64,000 nt of DNA from JAGVSR01 sp033765145 (GCA_033765145.1 JANRIH010000032.1:186001-250000), one strand, 5' to 3'. Shown: positions 44,078 through 53,214, numbered from the stretch's first letter. The notes: generated by a model from the letters alone, not told the origin. Program-made: numbers and translations.

Positions 44078-44303
44078 GCGCGGTTGCGTGTGGGCAACCG
44101 AAGCGCGAGCGGAAGAGCGCGGTTGCGTGTGGGCAACCGAAGCGCCAGCAAAGAGCGCGGTTGCGTGTGGGCAACCGAAGCGCGACCAAAGGAGAGCGCG
44201 GTTGCGAGTGGGCAACCGAAGCGCAGCCACAAGAGAGCGCGGTTGCGTGTGGGCAACCGAAGCGCCAGCAAAGAGCGCGGTTGCGTGTGGGCAACCGAAG
44301 CGC
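44078..44303. repeat. Array of six 29-bp hairpin repeats
   Basis: Six copies start at 44078, 44117, 44155, 44196, 44237 and 44275. Each is GCGC-GGTTGC-GTGTGG-GCAACC-GAA-GCGC: a nested inverted repeat that can fold into a 6-bp stem with a 6-nt loop. Copy 4 has one change (GAGTGG in the loop). Spacers are 10, 9, 12, 12 and 9 bp; the two 9-bp spacers are identical (CAGCAAAGA), so a larger unit was duplicated. The array sits between the convergent phzF and cytochrome b561 genes, within 26 bp of both stops. Spacers are far too short for CRISPR. Confidence 0.92.
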
Positions 44304-44329
44304 GAAGAATAATATTAGCGCGCAACCCC

Positions 44330-44929
44330 TTACCCCGGCAGCATCCGCTTCATCGTGTTGTCCCGGACGACAAAATGATGCGCGAGCGCCGCCGCGGCAT
44401 GGACGAAGATCAACACGTAAAGTGCGTTCCCGAGCGTCTCGTGCACTTCTTCGAGCTGGCCAGACAGAATCTTGCTCGGCTCGACCAGCGCCGGCAACGG
44501 AACGCCGAGCAAAGCGACCGCCTTTCCATCAGCGCTCTGTAGCGCCCATCCGATGAACGGCATCGCGATGAGAAGCGCGTAGATCCCGAAATGCACGGCG
44601 TGGCTCGCCGTCGCCTGCCACTTGGCCGGTGCAGGAATGATGGGCGGCGCGGGATGGGTCGCGAGCCGGAACGCGATCCGCGCGAACGTCAGTACGAGCA
44701 CGGAAAGGCCCGTCTGGTAGTGCGCCCAAATTGCGAGCGCACGCGCCTCGCTCCCGCGCGGAAACGCCTCATGCGCTTCCATGGCGATGTAGCTCACGAC
44801 GATGAGAACGAGCGTCAGCCAGTGGATGACGAGGATCGGCGCGGGATAGCGCGCGGCGGTGCCCGTGGGTGTCAATGTATGGCCAGCTTTCATCTTGGTT
44901 CGCTTTCTCGGTCTGACTTTGGTCGACAT
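44330..44929 (-). CDS. Cytochrome b561 family protein
   Basis: 199 residues with four membrane spans and haem-ligand histidines: IHWLTLVLIVVSY (span 1), HYQTGLSVLVL (span 2), HAVHFGIYALLIAMPFIGW (span 3), LGNALYVLIFVHAAAALAHH (span 4). Such di-haem b-type cytochromes pass electrons from quinol, for example to superoxide in CybB. ATG 44929 gives a 12-residue basic extension; ATG 44893 begins MKAGHTL, is also reasonable, and neither has a clear Shine-Dalgarno site. It ends beside the hairpin array. Confidence 0.9.
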   Translation of the reverse strand: MSTKVRPRKRTKMKAGHTLTPTGTAARYPAPILVIHWLTLVLIVVSYIAMEAHEAFPRGSEARALAIWAHYQTGLSVLVLTFARIAFRLATHPAPPIIPAPAKWQATASHAVHFGIYALLIAMPFIGWALQSADGKAVALLGVPLPALVEPSKILSGQLEEVHETLGNALYVLIFVHAAAALAHHFVVRDNTMKRMLPG

Positions 44930-45110
44930 TGCGCCGGACGTCCGGGCCGGGACTTGATCGGAGGCAAATTCGCCCGCGGGACGATCGTGTGCCGCTCCGG
45001 CATGACACCCCGGGTCCGCAACTCCAGTGGCGTAACGTGCCGAAGCGTCCCATCCGCCGGAGCCAATTGGCCGCAACCGCCTCCCACGCCATCGGCGCCG
45101 TCCCCACGCA

Positions 45111-45139
45111 TTGTCAATCTGGCGAGGCTATTGTATCAA
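45111..45139 (+). promoter_or_regulatory. Candidate sigma-70 promoter for leuL-leuA
   Basis: TTGTCA (45111-45116) is followed after 17 bp by TATCAA (45134-45139). The start of transcription would be near 45146, giving a leader RNA of about 70 nt before the leader peptide and about 360 nt before leuA. It matches 5 of 6 and 4 of 6 consensus bases. Confidence 0.45.
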
Positions 45140-45213
45140 ACCGTCTTCCCGAGCCGGGGGCCGAGCCTGGAAACGCACGTTTCCGTGCCTTCCCCGAGAG
45201 GTGACTGACTTTG

Positions 45214-45342
45214 ATGTGCGCGATGGCGACAACGTTGGACGCTGCACCGGCAGCCGGCACCACAGGCCGGCCCGCCGCCGCCCCGTCATGTGCCAAGTCG
45301 CGCACCGGTTCGCGACTGAACCTCCTCCTTAGCGGCCCCTGA
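45214..45342 (+). CDS. leuL: Leucine leader peptide (attenuator), putative LeuL
   Basis: A 42-residue frame starts at ATG 45214 (or 45223) with GAGAGGTG 10 nt upstream and ends in RLNLLLSGP-stop. Four Leu codons (CTG 45316-45318; CTC, CTC, CTT 45322-45330) lie just before the stop, and alternative hairpins start at 45331. This is the arrangement expected of a leucine-sensing leader upstream of leuA; attenuation of leuA by leader peptides is established in alphaproteobacteria. When leucine is short, a ribosome stalled at these codons would change the RNA fold. Confidence 0.65.
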   Translation: MCAMATTLDAAPAAGTTGRPAAAPSCAKSRTGSRLNLLLSGP

Positions 45343-45411
45343 GCCGCTGGCCCCGGCCTCGCCGGTCCGGCCGCCGCTCAGGGGTGTGTTGACCGATCCA
45401 GGGCGGGCGGC
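45331..45411 (+). promoter_or_regulatory. Candidate attenuator hairpins upstream of leuA
   Basis: Mutually exclusive stems are visible. AGCGGC (45331-45336) can pair with GCCGCT (45343-45348). CCCCTGAGC (45336-45344) can pair with GCTCAGGGG (45376-45384). GCCGCC (45370-45375) can pair with GGCGGC (45406-45411). A small CCGGC/GCCGG hairpin at 45353-45365 lies within. There is no U-run after the last stem, so termination strength is uncertain. leuA begins 95 bp later. Confidence 0.5.
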
Positions 45412-45506
45412 TCCCACGTGAGACCATCTCGCGCTAGACTGAAATCAACCTGAATTGGCCTGCGCCGCCGCTCTAATGCCGCGCCAGGCTCCGAGGACCC
45501 GACGAT

Positions 45507-47087
45507 ATGACCGCCTCCATCGACCCCAATTTTCCTTCGACCGATGCCGCCTCCGAATCGGGCCGCGTCGTCATTTTCGACACCACGCTCCGCGACGGCG
45601 AACAGTGCCCCGGCGCGACGATGACCTACGAGGAGAAGCTCGAGGTCGCCGACATGCTCGACGCCATGGGCGTCGACATCATCGAGGCCGGATTCCCGAT
45701 CGCCTCCGAGGGTGATTTCGAGGCCGTCTCCGCGATCGCCAAGCGCGTCGAGAACGCGACCGTCGCCGGTCTCGCGCGCGCGATCAACGCCGACATCGAC
45801 CGCGCCGGCGAAGCCGTGCGGAACGCGCGCCGCGGTCGCATCCACACCTTCGTTTCGACCTCGCCCATTCACCTCGAATACCAGATGCGGAAAACCGAGG
45901 CCGAGGTCTTGGAGATCATCGCCGCCACCGTGTCGCGCGCGCGCAATCTGGTCGAGGACGTCGAGTGGTCGGCGATGGACGCGACCCGCACGCCGATCGA
46001 TTATCTCTGCCGCTGCGTGGACGCCGCCATCAAGGCCGGCGCGACGACGATCAACCTGCCAGACACGGTCGGGTACGCGACGCCCGAAGAATACTTCGAG
46101 ATGTTCCGCGCCGTGCGCGAGCGCGTGCCGAACGCGGACAAGGCGATCTTCTCGACGCACTGCCACAACGATCTGGGCCTCGCCGTCGCCAACTCGCTCG
46201 CGGCGTTGAATGCCGGCGCGCGCCAGATCGAATGCACCATCAACGGCATCGGCGAGCGCGCGGGCAACGCCGCGCTCGAAGAAGTCGTCATGGCGATCAA
46301 GACCCGCAACGACGTGCTCCCCTATCACACGCGCATCGAGACACCTATGCTGTCGCGCGCTTCGAAGCTCGTCTCGGCGGTGACGAACTTCCCGGTCCAG
46401 TACAACAAGGCGATCGTCGGCAGGAACGCGTTCGCCCACGAGAGCGGCATCCACCAGGACGGTCTCCTGAAGTACCAGCAGACCTACGAGATCATGACGC
46501 CCGAGACGGTCGGCGTCGCCAAGACCTCGCTCGTCATGGGCAAGCACTCGGGCCGCAACGCGTTTCGCACGAAGTTGAAGGAATTGGGCTTCGAATTGGG
46601 CGAGAACGCCTTCGAGGATGCGTTCAATCGGTTCAAGGCGCTGGCCGACCGCAAGAAGCACATCTACGACGAGGACATCGAGGCGCTCGTCGATGACGAG
46701 ATCGCGCACGCCCACGACCGGATGAAGGTCGCGGCGTTGACTGTTATCGCGGGCACCATGGGTCCGCAATCCGCGACGCTCACCATGGAGATCGACGGCG
46801 TGGCAACGACGGTTCAGGCTCAAGGCAACGGCCCGGTCGATGCAACCTTTGCCGCGATCCGGCAACTCGTGCCGCATTCCGCCAAGCTCGAGCTCTATCA
46901 GGTCTCGGCTGTGACCGAAGGCACCGACGCCCAGGCCGAAGTCTCCGTGAGGCTCGAGGAGAACGGCCGTGTCGTCACGGGCCGTGCGGCCGATACCGAT
47001 ACGCTCGTCGCCTCCGCCAAGGCCTATGTCGCCGCCTTGAACAAGCTGATGGTCAAGCGCCAGAAGACCGCCCAGGCGCAGGGGTGA
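45507..47087 (+). CDS. leuA: 2-Isopropylmalate synthase
   Basis: 526 residues. The domain starts VIFDTTLRDGEQCPGATMT, carries HCHNDLGLAVANSLAA for metal binding and GIGERAGNAALEEVVMAI, and ends with the leucine-binding regulatory domain (about residues 395-520). It commits 2-oxoisovalerate and acetyl-CoA to leucine. ATG 45507 has a GAGGAC site. A leucine leader peptide and hairpins lie upstream; a GC hairpin follows at 47111. The mre operon is next. Confidence 0.97.
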   Translation: MTASIDPNFPSTDAASESGRVVIFDTTLRDGEQCPGATMTYEEKLEVADMLDAMGVDIIEAGFPIASEGDFEAVSAIAKRVENATVAGLARAINADIDRAGEAVRNARRGRIHTFVSTSPIHLEYQMRKTEAEVLEIIAATVSRARNLVEDVEWSAMDATRTPIDYLCRCVDAAIKAGATTINLPDTVGYATPEEYFEMFRAVRERVPNADKAIFSTHCHNDLGLAVANSLAALNAGARQIECTINGIGERAGNAALEEVVMAIKTRNDVLPYHTRIETPMLSRASKLVSAVTNFPVQYNKAIVGRNAFAHESGIHQDGLLKYQQTYEIMTPETVGVAKTSLVMGKHSGRNAFRTKLKELGFELGENAFEDAFNRFKALADRKKHIYDEDIEALVDDEIAHAHDRMKVAALTVIAGTMGPQSATLTMEIDGVATTVQAQGNGPVDATFAAIRQLVPHSAKLELYQVSAVTEGTDAQAEVSVRLEENGRVVTGRAADTDTLVASAKAYVAALNKLMVKRQKTAQAQG

Positions 47088-47110
47088 TAGCTGAGCGCGC
47101 GACGCGCGGC

Positions 47111-47137
47111 AGGGTGGACGGCGCGGACCGTCCCCCT
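47111..47137 (+). terminator. Likely terminator after leuA
   Basis: AGGG-T-GGACGG (47111-47121) can pair with CCGTCC-CCCT (47128-47137), a stem of about 10 bp with a one-base bulge and a CGCGGA loop, 24 bp after the leuA stop. The following bases are moderately T-rich (GTTAGTCTTCATT). It separates leuA from mreB. Confidence 0.5.
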
Positions 47138-47341
47138 GTTAGTCTTCATTCACGGAACTTCTGCACGTCACCGAAGGGCCCTAGTTTCGCGCGGCGCGGG
47201 AGGTTAATTTCTGTCCGTGGCGCGGACGCGGCGGTCACGACGCCATGGAACACGTCGGCACGAGTGTTGCTTTTATCCGGTTGAGGGACGGAGCCTGTTT
47301 GGCGCGAGCCCTGACGTGCGGGGCTCAAGGACGACATTGTG

Positions 47342-48379
47342 ATGCGCAGGCCTGTGACAAGCGCCTTTTCGGACGACATCGCGATCGATCTTGGCACGGT
47401 TAATACGATCGTCCATGTGATGGGGAAAGGCGTCGTGATCGACGAGCCGTCGGTGGTCGCGGTCCGCACCGGGCCGGGACACCGCGAGGTCTTGGCCGTC
47501 GGTCAGCGCGCCAAGATGATGCTCGGCCGCACGCCCGACAGCATCGAGACCATCCGGCCCTTACGTGACGGCGTCATCGCCGATTTCGTCGCGACCGAGG
47601 AAATGCTCCGCCAGTTCATCCGCCGCACGCGCTCGATGATGGGGTTTCGCCGTCCGCGCATTCTGATTTGCGTGCCCGCGGGCGCGACCCCCGTCGAACG
47701 CCGCGCCGTCTATGAGACGGCACTCGCCGCCGGCGCCCGCAAGGTCTACATCGTCGAGGAACCGATCGCGGCCGCCATCGGCGCGGGTCTTCCGGTCGAC
47801 GAGCCATCGGGCTCGATGGTGGTCGACATCGGCGGCGGCACGACTGATATCGCCGTCCTCTCGCTGGGCGGCGTCCTCGAAGCACGCTCCATCCGCGTCG
47901 CCGGAAACGCCATGGACGAGGCCATCATCCGCTATATACGCCGCGAGCATCAGCTCGTGATCAGCGAAGCGAACGCCGAGCGCATCAAGGTCGAAGCCGG
48001 ATCGGCGTCGGCGGCGGCCAACGGCCTGACGAGCGAAATCCACATTCGCGGGCGCGACCTGCGCCAAGGGCGTCCGAAAAGCATCGTTCTCTTGCCCCAG
48101 CATGTCGGCGAAGCGCTCGACGAACCGATCGAAGCCATGGCTGAATTCGTCGAGCGCACGCTCGAGGACCTGCCGCCCGAAGTCTCCGCGGATATCTGCG
48201 AGCGGGGCATATACCTGACGGGCGGCGGCGCGCTCCTGCACAAACTCGACGAAGAACTGCAGCGCCGCGTGGGCGTGCCGTTCATCGTCTCGGAGGATCC
48301 GTTGAAATGCGTGATCCGCGGATCCGCGATGCTCCTCGAGGAGCCCGATCGCCGGTCTCACCTGCTGATCCAGCCGTGA
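47342..48379 (+). CDS. mreB: Rod shape-determining protein MreB
   Basis: 345 residues of the actin-like MreB family: the nucleotide loop IAIDLGTVNTIVHV, CVPAGATPVERRAV, the phosphate 2 motif VVDIGGGTTDIAVLSLGG, and the C-terminal GIYLTGGGALL. It forms short filaments under the inner membrane that guide cell wall elongation. ATG 47342 is preferred; GTG 47339 directly precedes it. First gene of mreB-mreC-mreD-mrdA-rodA. Hyphomicrobiales with polar growth often lack MreB, so its presence suggests a lineage with dispersed elongation. Confidence 0.97.
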   Translation: MRRPVTSAFSDDIAIDLGTVNTIVHVMGKGVVIDEPSVVAVRTGPGHREVLAVGQRAKMMLGRTPDSIETIRPLRDGVIADFVATEEMLRQFIRRTRSMMGFRRPRILICVPAGATPVERRAVYETALAAGARKVYIVEEPIAAAIGAGLPVDEPSGSMVVDIGGGTTDIAVLSLGGVLEARSIRVAGNAMDEAIIRYIRREHQLVISEANAERIKVEAGSASAAANGLTSEIHIRGRDLRQGRPKSIVLLPQHVGEALDEPIEAMAEFVERTLEDLPPEVSADICERGIYLTGGGALLHKLDEELQRRVGVPFIVSEDPLKCVIRGSAMLLEEPDRRSHLLIQP

Positions 48380-48484
48380 CGGTGTGGCGATGGGATCTTC
48401 CGCGACCAATCAGGGTGAGGGTTTCGGCATTCACGTCGTATGCGGATTGCAGCGCTCGGTCCATGCCCCCATAGTGGGGACGCC

Positions 48485-49402
48485 ATGAAGCGCCCGCTGT
48501 TTGAGATCGGTCCCGGGCATAAGGAGCGACGGCAGCCGAGCCGGCCGCGCCGACATGGCGCATCGGTCCCAATCCTCCTCTTCGTGTCGATGGCGCTGCT
48601 TGTCCTGAGCCGCGTGAACAACGATCTCGTCGATCGCGTGCGGTGGCAGGTGATGGACGTGATGACGCCGGTGCTGAGCGCGATCCTCATACCCGTAGAG
48701 CCACTGCGCCGCGGCGTCCAATCGCTCTCCGAATATGCTACCCTATCGGCCGAACTCGAACGGTTACGCGCGGAGAACCAGAAGCTTCGCGGCTGGGAGT
48801 GGCGCGCCAAGGATCTCGAACGAAAGCTCGCCTCCCTCGAAGCGGCATCGCGAACCGCACGCGAGACGGGCATCGACTTCGTGACCGCGCGTATCGTCTC
48901 GAATTCGTCCGGCGCCTTCGTCAGGAGCGCGATGATCAACGCCGGCGAACGTGAACGCATCCGCGACGGATATCCGGTCCTGAGCGGCGACGGCCTTGTC
49001 GGCCGGATCGTCGAGACGGGCACGAAGGCCGCGCGCGTCCTGCTCTTGACCGACGTCAAAAGCCGCATTCCCGTACACGTGGGCGAGAAAGGCGTTCGCG
49101 CGATCATGGCTGGCGACAACGGTGCGAAGCCGCGCCTGTTGTTCCTGGCCGAGGATTCGCGTCTTTCGCCCGGCGACGAGGTCAGGACGTCCGGTAGCGG
49201 GGGCGGCGTCCCAAAGGGCCTCGGCATCGGCAAGGTCGCGAAGGGCGGCCCGCCCTACCGTGTCGAACTCCATGCCGATCTCGATGCCGCGGACTATGTC
49301 GGCGTGCTGATGTTCGAAGGGACGGCGCTCGATCCGGCCAAGACGGCGGATGGTGCAATCGACGGTCAATCTGCGCGCAAAGCCGCGAGCCGGGAACCAT
49401 AA
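48485..49402 (+). CDS. mreC: Rod shape-determining protein MreC
   Basis: 305 residues: one N-terminal span (ASVPILLFVSMALLVLS), a periplasmic coiled coil (LSAELERLRAENQKLRGWEW), then the paired beta domain (FVTARIVSNSSGAFVRSAMI; GLGIGKVAKGGPPYRVEL). MreC links MreB to PBP2-RodA. ATG 48485 follows a GGGGA site. It is 105 bp after mreB and 29 bp before mreD. Confidence 0.93.
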   Translation: MKRPLFEIGPGHKERRQPSRPRRHGASVPILLFVSMALLVLSRVNNDLVDRVRWQVMDVMTPVLSAILIPVEPLRRGVQSLSEYATLSAELERLRAENQKLRGWEWRAKDLERKLASLEAASRTARETGIDFVTARIVSNSSGAFVRSAMINAGERERIRDGYPVLSGDGLVGRIVETGTKAARVLLLTDVKSRIPVHVGEKGVRAIMAGDNGAKPRLLFLAEDSRLSPGDEVRTSGSGGGVPKGLGIGKVAKGGPPYRVELHADLDAADYVGVLMFEGTALDPAKTADGAIDGQSARKAASREP

Positions 49403-49431
49403 CCGAGGGGCCCTGAAATGAGTGGCGGACC

Positions 49432-49944
49432 ATGAACCTTCCTCGAAAACTTCTGCCGGGCTTGTCGCTCGCGGCCCTGACAATCATCGCCGTTTTGCCG
49501 TGGGGACTGGCCGCGTCCTACCGGTTCGTGCTGCCGCTCTTGCCCGTGATCTTCATTCATGAGTGGGCCATCAGAAATCCCTCGCCCCTCCCCGCCTGGG
49601 CCGTGTTCGCGTCCGGCCTTGCGGTCGATATTCTGACCGCTGGTCCGCTCGGCTATTGGTCGCTCATCTATCTCGTGGCCTATGTCCTCTCGGTCGAAGT
49701 CGGTACATTGAGCCGATCGGAACCCGCGCTGCGCTGGGTCTCGTTCGCGATCGTCCTCGTGCTCGTCGTCGCGGTCGCTTGGAGCATCGCGTCGCTCTAT
49801 TTCTTCGAGGCGGCCGAGATGAGCGGCTTCCTATGGGCCGCACTCTGGGCGATGCTGGCCTATCCTCTTCTTGCCGCTTTCGTTGTCGCCGTCGATCCGC
49901 TGCCGCAGCGCCGCATGAACGATCGCCTTGAGCGCGGTGTGTGA
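49432..49944 (+). CDS. mreD: Rod shape-determining protein MreD
   Basis: 170 residues with about five membrane spans (LAALTIIAVLPWGLAASY, FVLPLLPVIFIHEWAI, AVFASGLAVDILTAGPLGYW, WVSFAIVLVLVVAVAWSIAS, ALWAMLAYPLLAAFVVAV), which fits MreD, the membrane partner of MreC. The ILTAGPLG segment is the common MreD landmark. The stop is 1 bp before the mrdA start. Confidence 0.9.
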   Translation: MNLPRKLLPGLSLAALTIIAVLPWGLAASYRFVLPLLPVIFIHEWAIRNPSPLPAWAVFASGLAVDILTAGPLGYWSLIYLVAYVLSVEVGTLSRSEPALRWVSFAIVLVLVVAVAWSIASLYFFEAAEMSGFLWAALWAMLAYPLLAAFVVAVDPLPQRRMNDRLERGV

Positions 49945-49945
49945 C

Positions 49946-51790
49946 ATGCAGGGTCCTGGCGATGAGCCACGCGATGGCGACAGCGGCTTCACCCGCCGTG
50001 CGCTTGTCGTCGGCGCGCTTCAGGCCGGCGCGCTCGGGCTTCTCGCGGCGCGGCTCTATCAGCTTCAAGTTCTCGAAGGACGCCGCTACGCTCCCCTGGC
50101 CGAGGACAACCGGATCAGCCAGCGGGGCGTCATGCCGCGCCGGGGCCGGATCGTGGATCGCGCGGGCGTGGTGCTGGCCGCCAACGACGAGATGTACCGC
50201 GTCTCGATTTTATCCGCGAGCGACAGTGAACTCAAAGAGACGTTGGCGCGCCTCGCCGCGATCGTCCCGTTGAGCGAGCAAGAAATTGCGACAACTCTCG
50301 CCAAGGCCCGCACGACCCAACGCAACGAGCCCCTGATCGTCGCGGGCAATCTGTCGTTCGATCAGGTCGCCGCCATCGGTCTTCACGCCGCAAGCCTGCC
50401 CGGAGTCGAGACCGACGTCGATCTCCGCCGCCGGTATTTTCACGGCCGGGAGACGGGCCACGTGACAGGCTATGTCGGCAGCGTCGAGCGCCACGCCATG
50501 GACGATGAGGCGTTCCTGCGCATGCCCGGTGCCCGTGTCGGAAAGGCCGGAGTCGAACTTGGCATGGACAAGGACCTTCGCGGCAAGTGCGGGTCGCGGA
50601 AGTTCGAGGTCGATGCACGCGGCCACATCGTCCGCCATCTCGACGAGATCGATCCCGTCGAAGGCCGCGACGTCATGCTGACGATCGATGCCGGCCTCCA
50701 GTCCCGCGTCCTCGATCGCCTCGCGGGCATCCCGCGCGGCGCCGTCGTCGCGATCGACGTTACCAACGGCGAAGTCGTACTGATGGCGTCCGTGCCGGCC
50801 TTCGATCCCAACGACCTCACCATCAATTTCGAGCCCGACGTCTGGAAGAAGCTGCAGGCCGAGCCGCACAAGCCGCTCCTCAATCGCGCGATCGGCGGCC
50901 AGTACCCGCCCGGCTCCACATTCAAGATGGTGACGGCTCTTGCCGCACTCGAAGCCGGAACCGCCTCGTTGCGGGAACGTGTCACCTGCGACGGGAGCTT
51001 CGAATACAAGGACAGCACCTTCCGTTGCTGGAACCGCGGTGGACATGGCGCGATGGACCTCACGGATGCGCTCCGCGAGAGCTGCGACGTCTATTTCTAC
51101 GAGCTTGCGCGCCGGACCGGCATCGACCGCATCGCGGCCATGGCGCGACGGCTAGGCCTCGGCCAAACCTACGCAGCCGGCATCGGTCAGCAGAAGCGCG
51201 GCATCGTCCCCGATCCCGGCTGGAAGCGCGCGGCCCTCGGCAAGGCCTGGCTCGGCGGCGAAACGATCCTCGCAGGTATCGGGCAGGGCTTCGTGCTGAC
51301 GACACCGCTCCAGCTCGCGGTGATGACGGCGCGCCTCGCGACCGGTCGCGCCGTCGTCCCGACGCTCGTGCGCCGCCCTGACGACGCGCGCCCCGCGCTC
51401 CCCGTGTTCCCGCCTTTAGCCGTGAAGTCCGAATGGCTCGACGCCGTGCGCAGCGCGATGGTCGGCGTGGTCAACGACGCTGGCGGCACGGGCGGCAATG
51501 CCGCGATTTCCGACAGCGCCGTTGTCATTGCGGGCAAGACCGGCACCTCGCAGGTCCGCAGCACCGGCGGCGATCGCGGGGCGGGCGGCGACGCCTTCGA
51601 ACTCCGCGATCACGCGCTCTTCGTCTCCTATTTTCCGGCCGACAAACCGCGCTATGCCATTGCTGCGGTCATCGAACATGGCGGCGGCGGCGGCGCGACG
51701 GCAGCACCCATCGTCCGCGATGTCATAGAGACCTTGATCGACTTCGATCCTGCCGCGCGCGTCACGACCGGGAGCCTTGAACGGCCATGA
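49946..51790 (+). CDS. mrdA: Penicillin-binding protein 2 (class B transpeptidase)
   Basis: 614 residues. A short cytoplasmic part and one span (GALQAGALGLLAARLYQL) lead to the PBP dimerisation domain (RISQRGVMPRRGRIVDRAG, typical). The transpeptidase domain has the catalytic SxxK in PPGSTFKMVTAL, SCD in RESCDVYFYELA, and KTG in AGKTGTSQV. It makes 4-3 cross-links during elongation with RodA. ATG 49946 lies 1 bp after mreD, and the stop overlaps rodA (ATGA). Confidence 0.96.
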   Translation: MQGPGDEPRDGDSGFTRRALVVGALQAGALGLLAARLYQLQVLEGRRYAPLAEDNRISQRGVMPRRGRIVDRAGVVLAANDEMYRVSILSASDSELKETLARLAAIVPLSEQEIATTLAKARTTQRNEPLIVAGNLSFDQVAAIGLHAASLPGVETDVDLRRRYFHGRETGHVTGYVGSVERHAMDDEAFLRMPGARVGKAGVELGMDKDLRGKCGSRKFEVDARGHIVRHLDEIDPVEGRDVMLTIDAGLQSRVLDRLAGIPRGAVVAIDVTNGEVVLMASVPAFDPNDLTINFEPDVWKKLQAEPHKPLLNRAIGGQYPPGSTFKMVTALAALEAGTASLRERVTCDGSFEYKDSTFRCWNRGGHGAMDLTDALRESCDVYFYELARRTGIDRIAAMARRLGLGQTYAAGIGQQKRGIVPDPGWKRAALGKAWLGGETILAGIGQGFVLTTPLQLAVMTARLATGRAVVPTLVRRPDDARPALPVFPPLAVKSEWLDAVRSAMVGVVNDAGGTGGNAAISDSAVVIAGKTGTSQVRSTGGDRGAGGDAFELRDHALFVSYFPADKPRYAIAAVIEHGGGGGATAAPIVRDVIETLIDFDPAARVTTGSLERP

Positions 51791-52932
51791 CCGAACTCGC
51801 GCGCCGCCGTGACGAAACGCTCGCCGAGCGCCTCATTCACATGAACTGGCTGGTTCTGGTGTCCGTCTCGTTGCTCGTCGCGATCGGCACCGCCACGCTC
51901 TATTCCGTCGAGGGCGGTTCGTTCGAGCCTTGGGCCGAGCGGCACGGTGTCCGCTTCCTCCTCGGTTTCGGCGTCATATTGGCCATGGTCGCGATGCCGA
52001 TGTGGCTCTGGCGCGCGGCAGCGCTTCCCATCTATCTCCTCGCACTCGGCCTCCTGCTCCTCGTTCCGGTGCTGGGGGTCGAGGCGCTGGGTGCCAAACG
52101 CTGGCTCGATGTTTTCGGGCTGCAATTCCAGCCGACGGAGGTGATGAAGGTTGCGATCGTTCTCATGCTCGCGCGCTACTACGATGCCCTGCCGCCGAGC
52201 CGCATCGCCGATCCGGTCGCCGTGTTCGTGCCTGTCGTTATCATTGCCGTGCCGCTGGCGTTCACTCTGAGCCAGCCCGACCTCGGGTCGGCGGCGCTCT
52301 ATGCCGCCGTCGGTCTCGGCCTCATGTTTCTGGCGGGCGTGCCGATCCTCTACTTCGCTGGCGGCGCGATGGTGGCCGCCTTCGCGATCCCGTTCGTCTG
52401 GGCCGGGCTCCACGACTACCAGCGTCGCCGTATCGAGACGTTCCTCGATCCCGGCGCCGATCCGCTGGGTGCGGGCTACCACATCGCGCAGTCGAAAATC
52501 GCGCTCGGCGCAGGCGGGATCAGCGGCAAGGGCTTCATGCAGGGCACGCAGAGCCAGCTCGATTTCTTGCCCGAGAAACACACCGACTTCATTTTCACGA
52601 CGTTCGCCGAGGAATGGGGGTTCTGGGGCGCGCTCGGGCTGCTCGTGCTCTACGCAATTCTACTGACACTCCTCGCCATCATGGCCATGCGCGCCCGGAG
52701 CATGTTCGCGCGTCTCGTCATCGCAGGCGCATGGAGCACGATCTTCGTCTACGTGTTCATCAACATCGCGATGGTGTCGGGTCTCGTGCCTGTCGTCGGC
52801 GTGCCGCTGCCGTTCGTCTCCTATGGTGGAACCTCCATGGTGACGCTGTTGGCCGCGCTCGGCCTAGCGCTCGCGGCCGACGTCGACGAGGGGCAGAACC
52901 GCCGGATGCTGCGGCGAGCGTCTCGGCCGTGA
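51787..52932 (+). CDS. rodA: Peptidoglycan glycosyltransferase RodA (SEDS family)
   Basis: 381 residues with about ten membrane spans. SEDS signatures include WLDVFGLQFQPTEVMKVAIV, LSQPDLGSAALYAAVGLGLM, the large periplasmic loop (LDPGADPLGAGYHIAQSKIA) and VGVPLPFVSYGGTSMV. RodA polymerises glycan strands from lipid II in partnership with PBP2. ATG 51787 overlaps the mrdA stop. It is the last gene of the elongation operon; 282 bp of non-coding sequence separate it from tRNA-Lys. Confidence 0.96.
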   Translation: MTELARRRDETLAERLIHMNWLVLVSVSLLVAIGTATLYSVEGGSFEPWAERHGVRFLLGFGVILAMVAMPMWLWRAAALPIYLLALGLLLLVPVLGVEALGAKRWLDVFGLQFQPTEVMKVAIVLMLARYYDALPPSRIADPVAVFVPVVIIAVPLAFTLSQPDLGSAALYAAVGLGLMFLAGVPILYFAGGAMVAAFAIPFVWAGLHDYQRRRIETFLDPGADPLGAGYHIAQSKIALGAGGISGKGFMQGTQSQLDFLPEKHTDFIFTTFAEEWGFWGALGLLVLYAILLTLLAIMAMRARSMFARLVIAGAWSTIFVYVFINIAMVSGLVPVVGVPLPFVSYGGTSMVTLLAALGLALAADVDEGQNRRMLRRASRP

Positions 52933-53214
52933 CCTCGGACCGGCTTTCACCCCGCGCCCGATGGCGTTCACATGTGAACTGGTGTCGAGGGCGCGCCGAT
53001 TTCGCGCGGCCGTGCGGCCACTTCGGCGATCGCGGTTCCCGCGGGGCCGGCCCCGTCTTCGCGTCCATGAGTTGCGCCGCACATCGCCTCGGGGACCTGG
53101 GGACGAGAGGGCTGGACATCCCTGCCGGGCGATGCTATGCGCTCGCTCTCAACGGGTCCGGCGACGGACCCCGTTTCGTTCTGGCCCCGCAATCAGGCGT
53201 GGCCGGCAACGAGT

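Noticed and set aside
44078..44303. Regular repeats resembling a CRISPR array
   Set aside because: Spacers are only 9-12 bp, two are identical, and no cas gene is in the window. The unit is a hairpin array.
44084..44542. Open frames through the hairpin array on both strands
   Set aside because: The repeats lack stops in most frames, so peptides with repeated motifs appear in many frames at once; none has a ribosome site or family match.
45378..46877. A 499-codon open frame antisense to leuA
   Set aside because: Shadow of leuA; no conserved motif or ribosome site.
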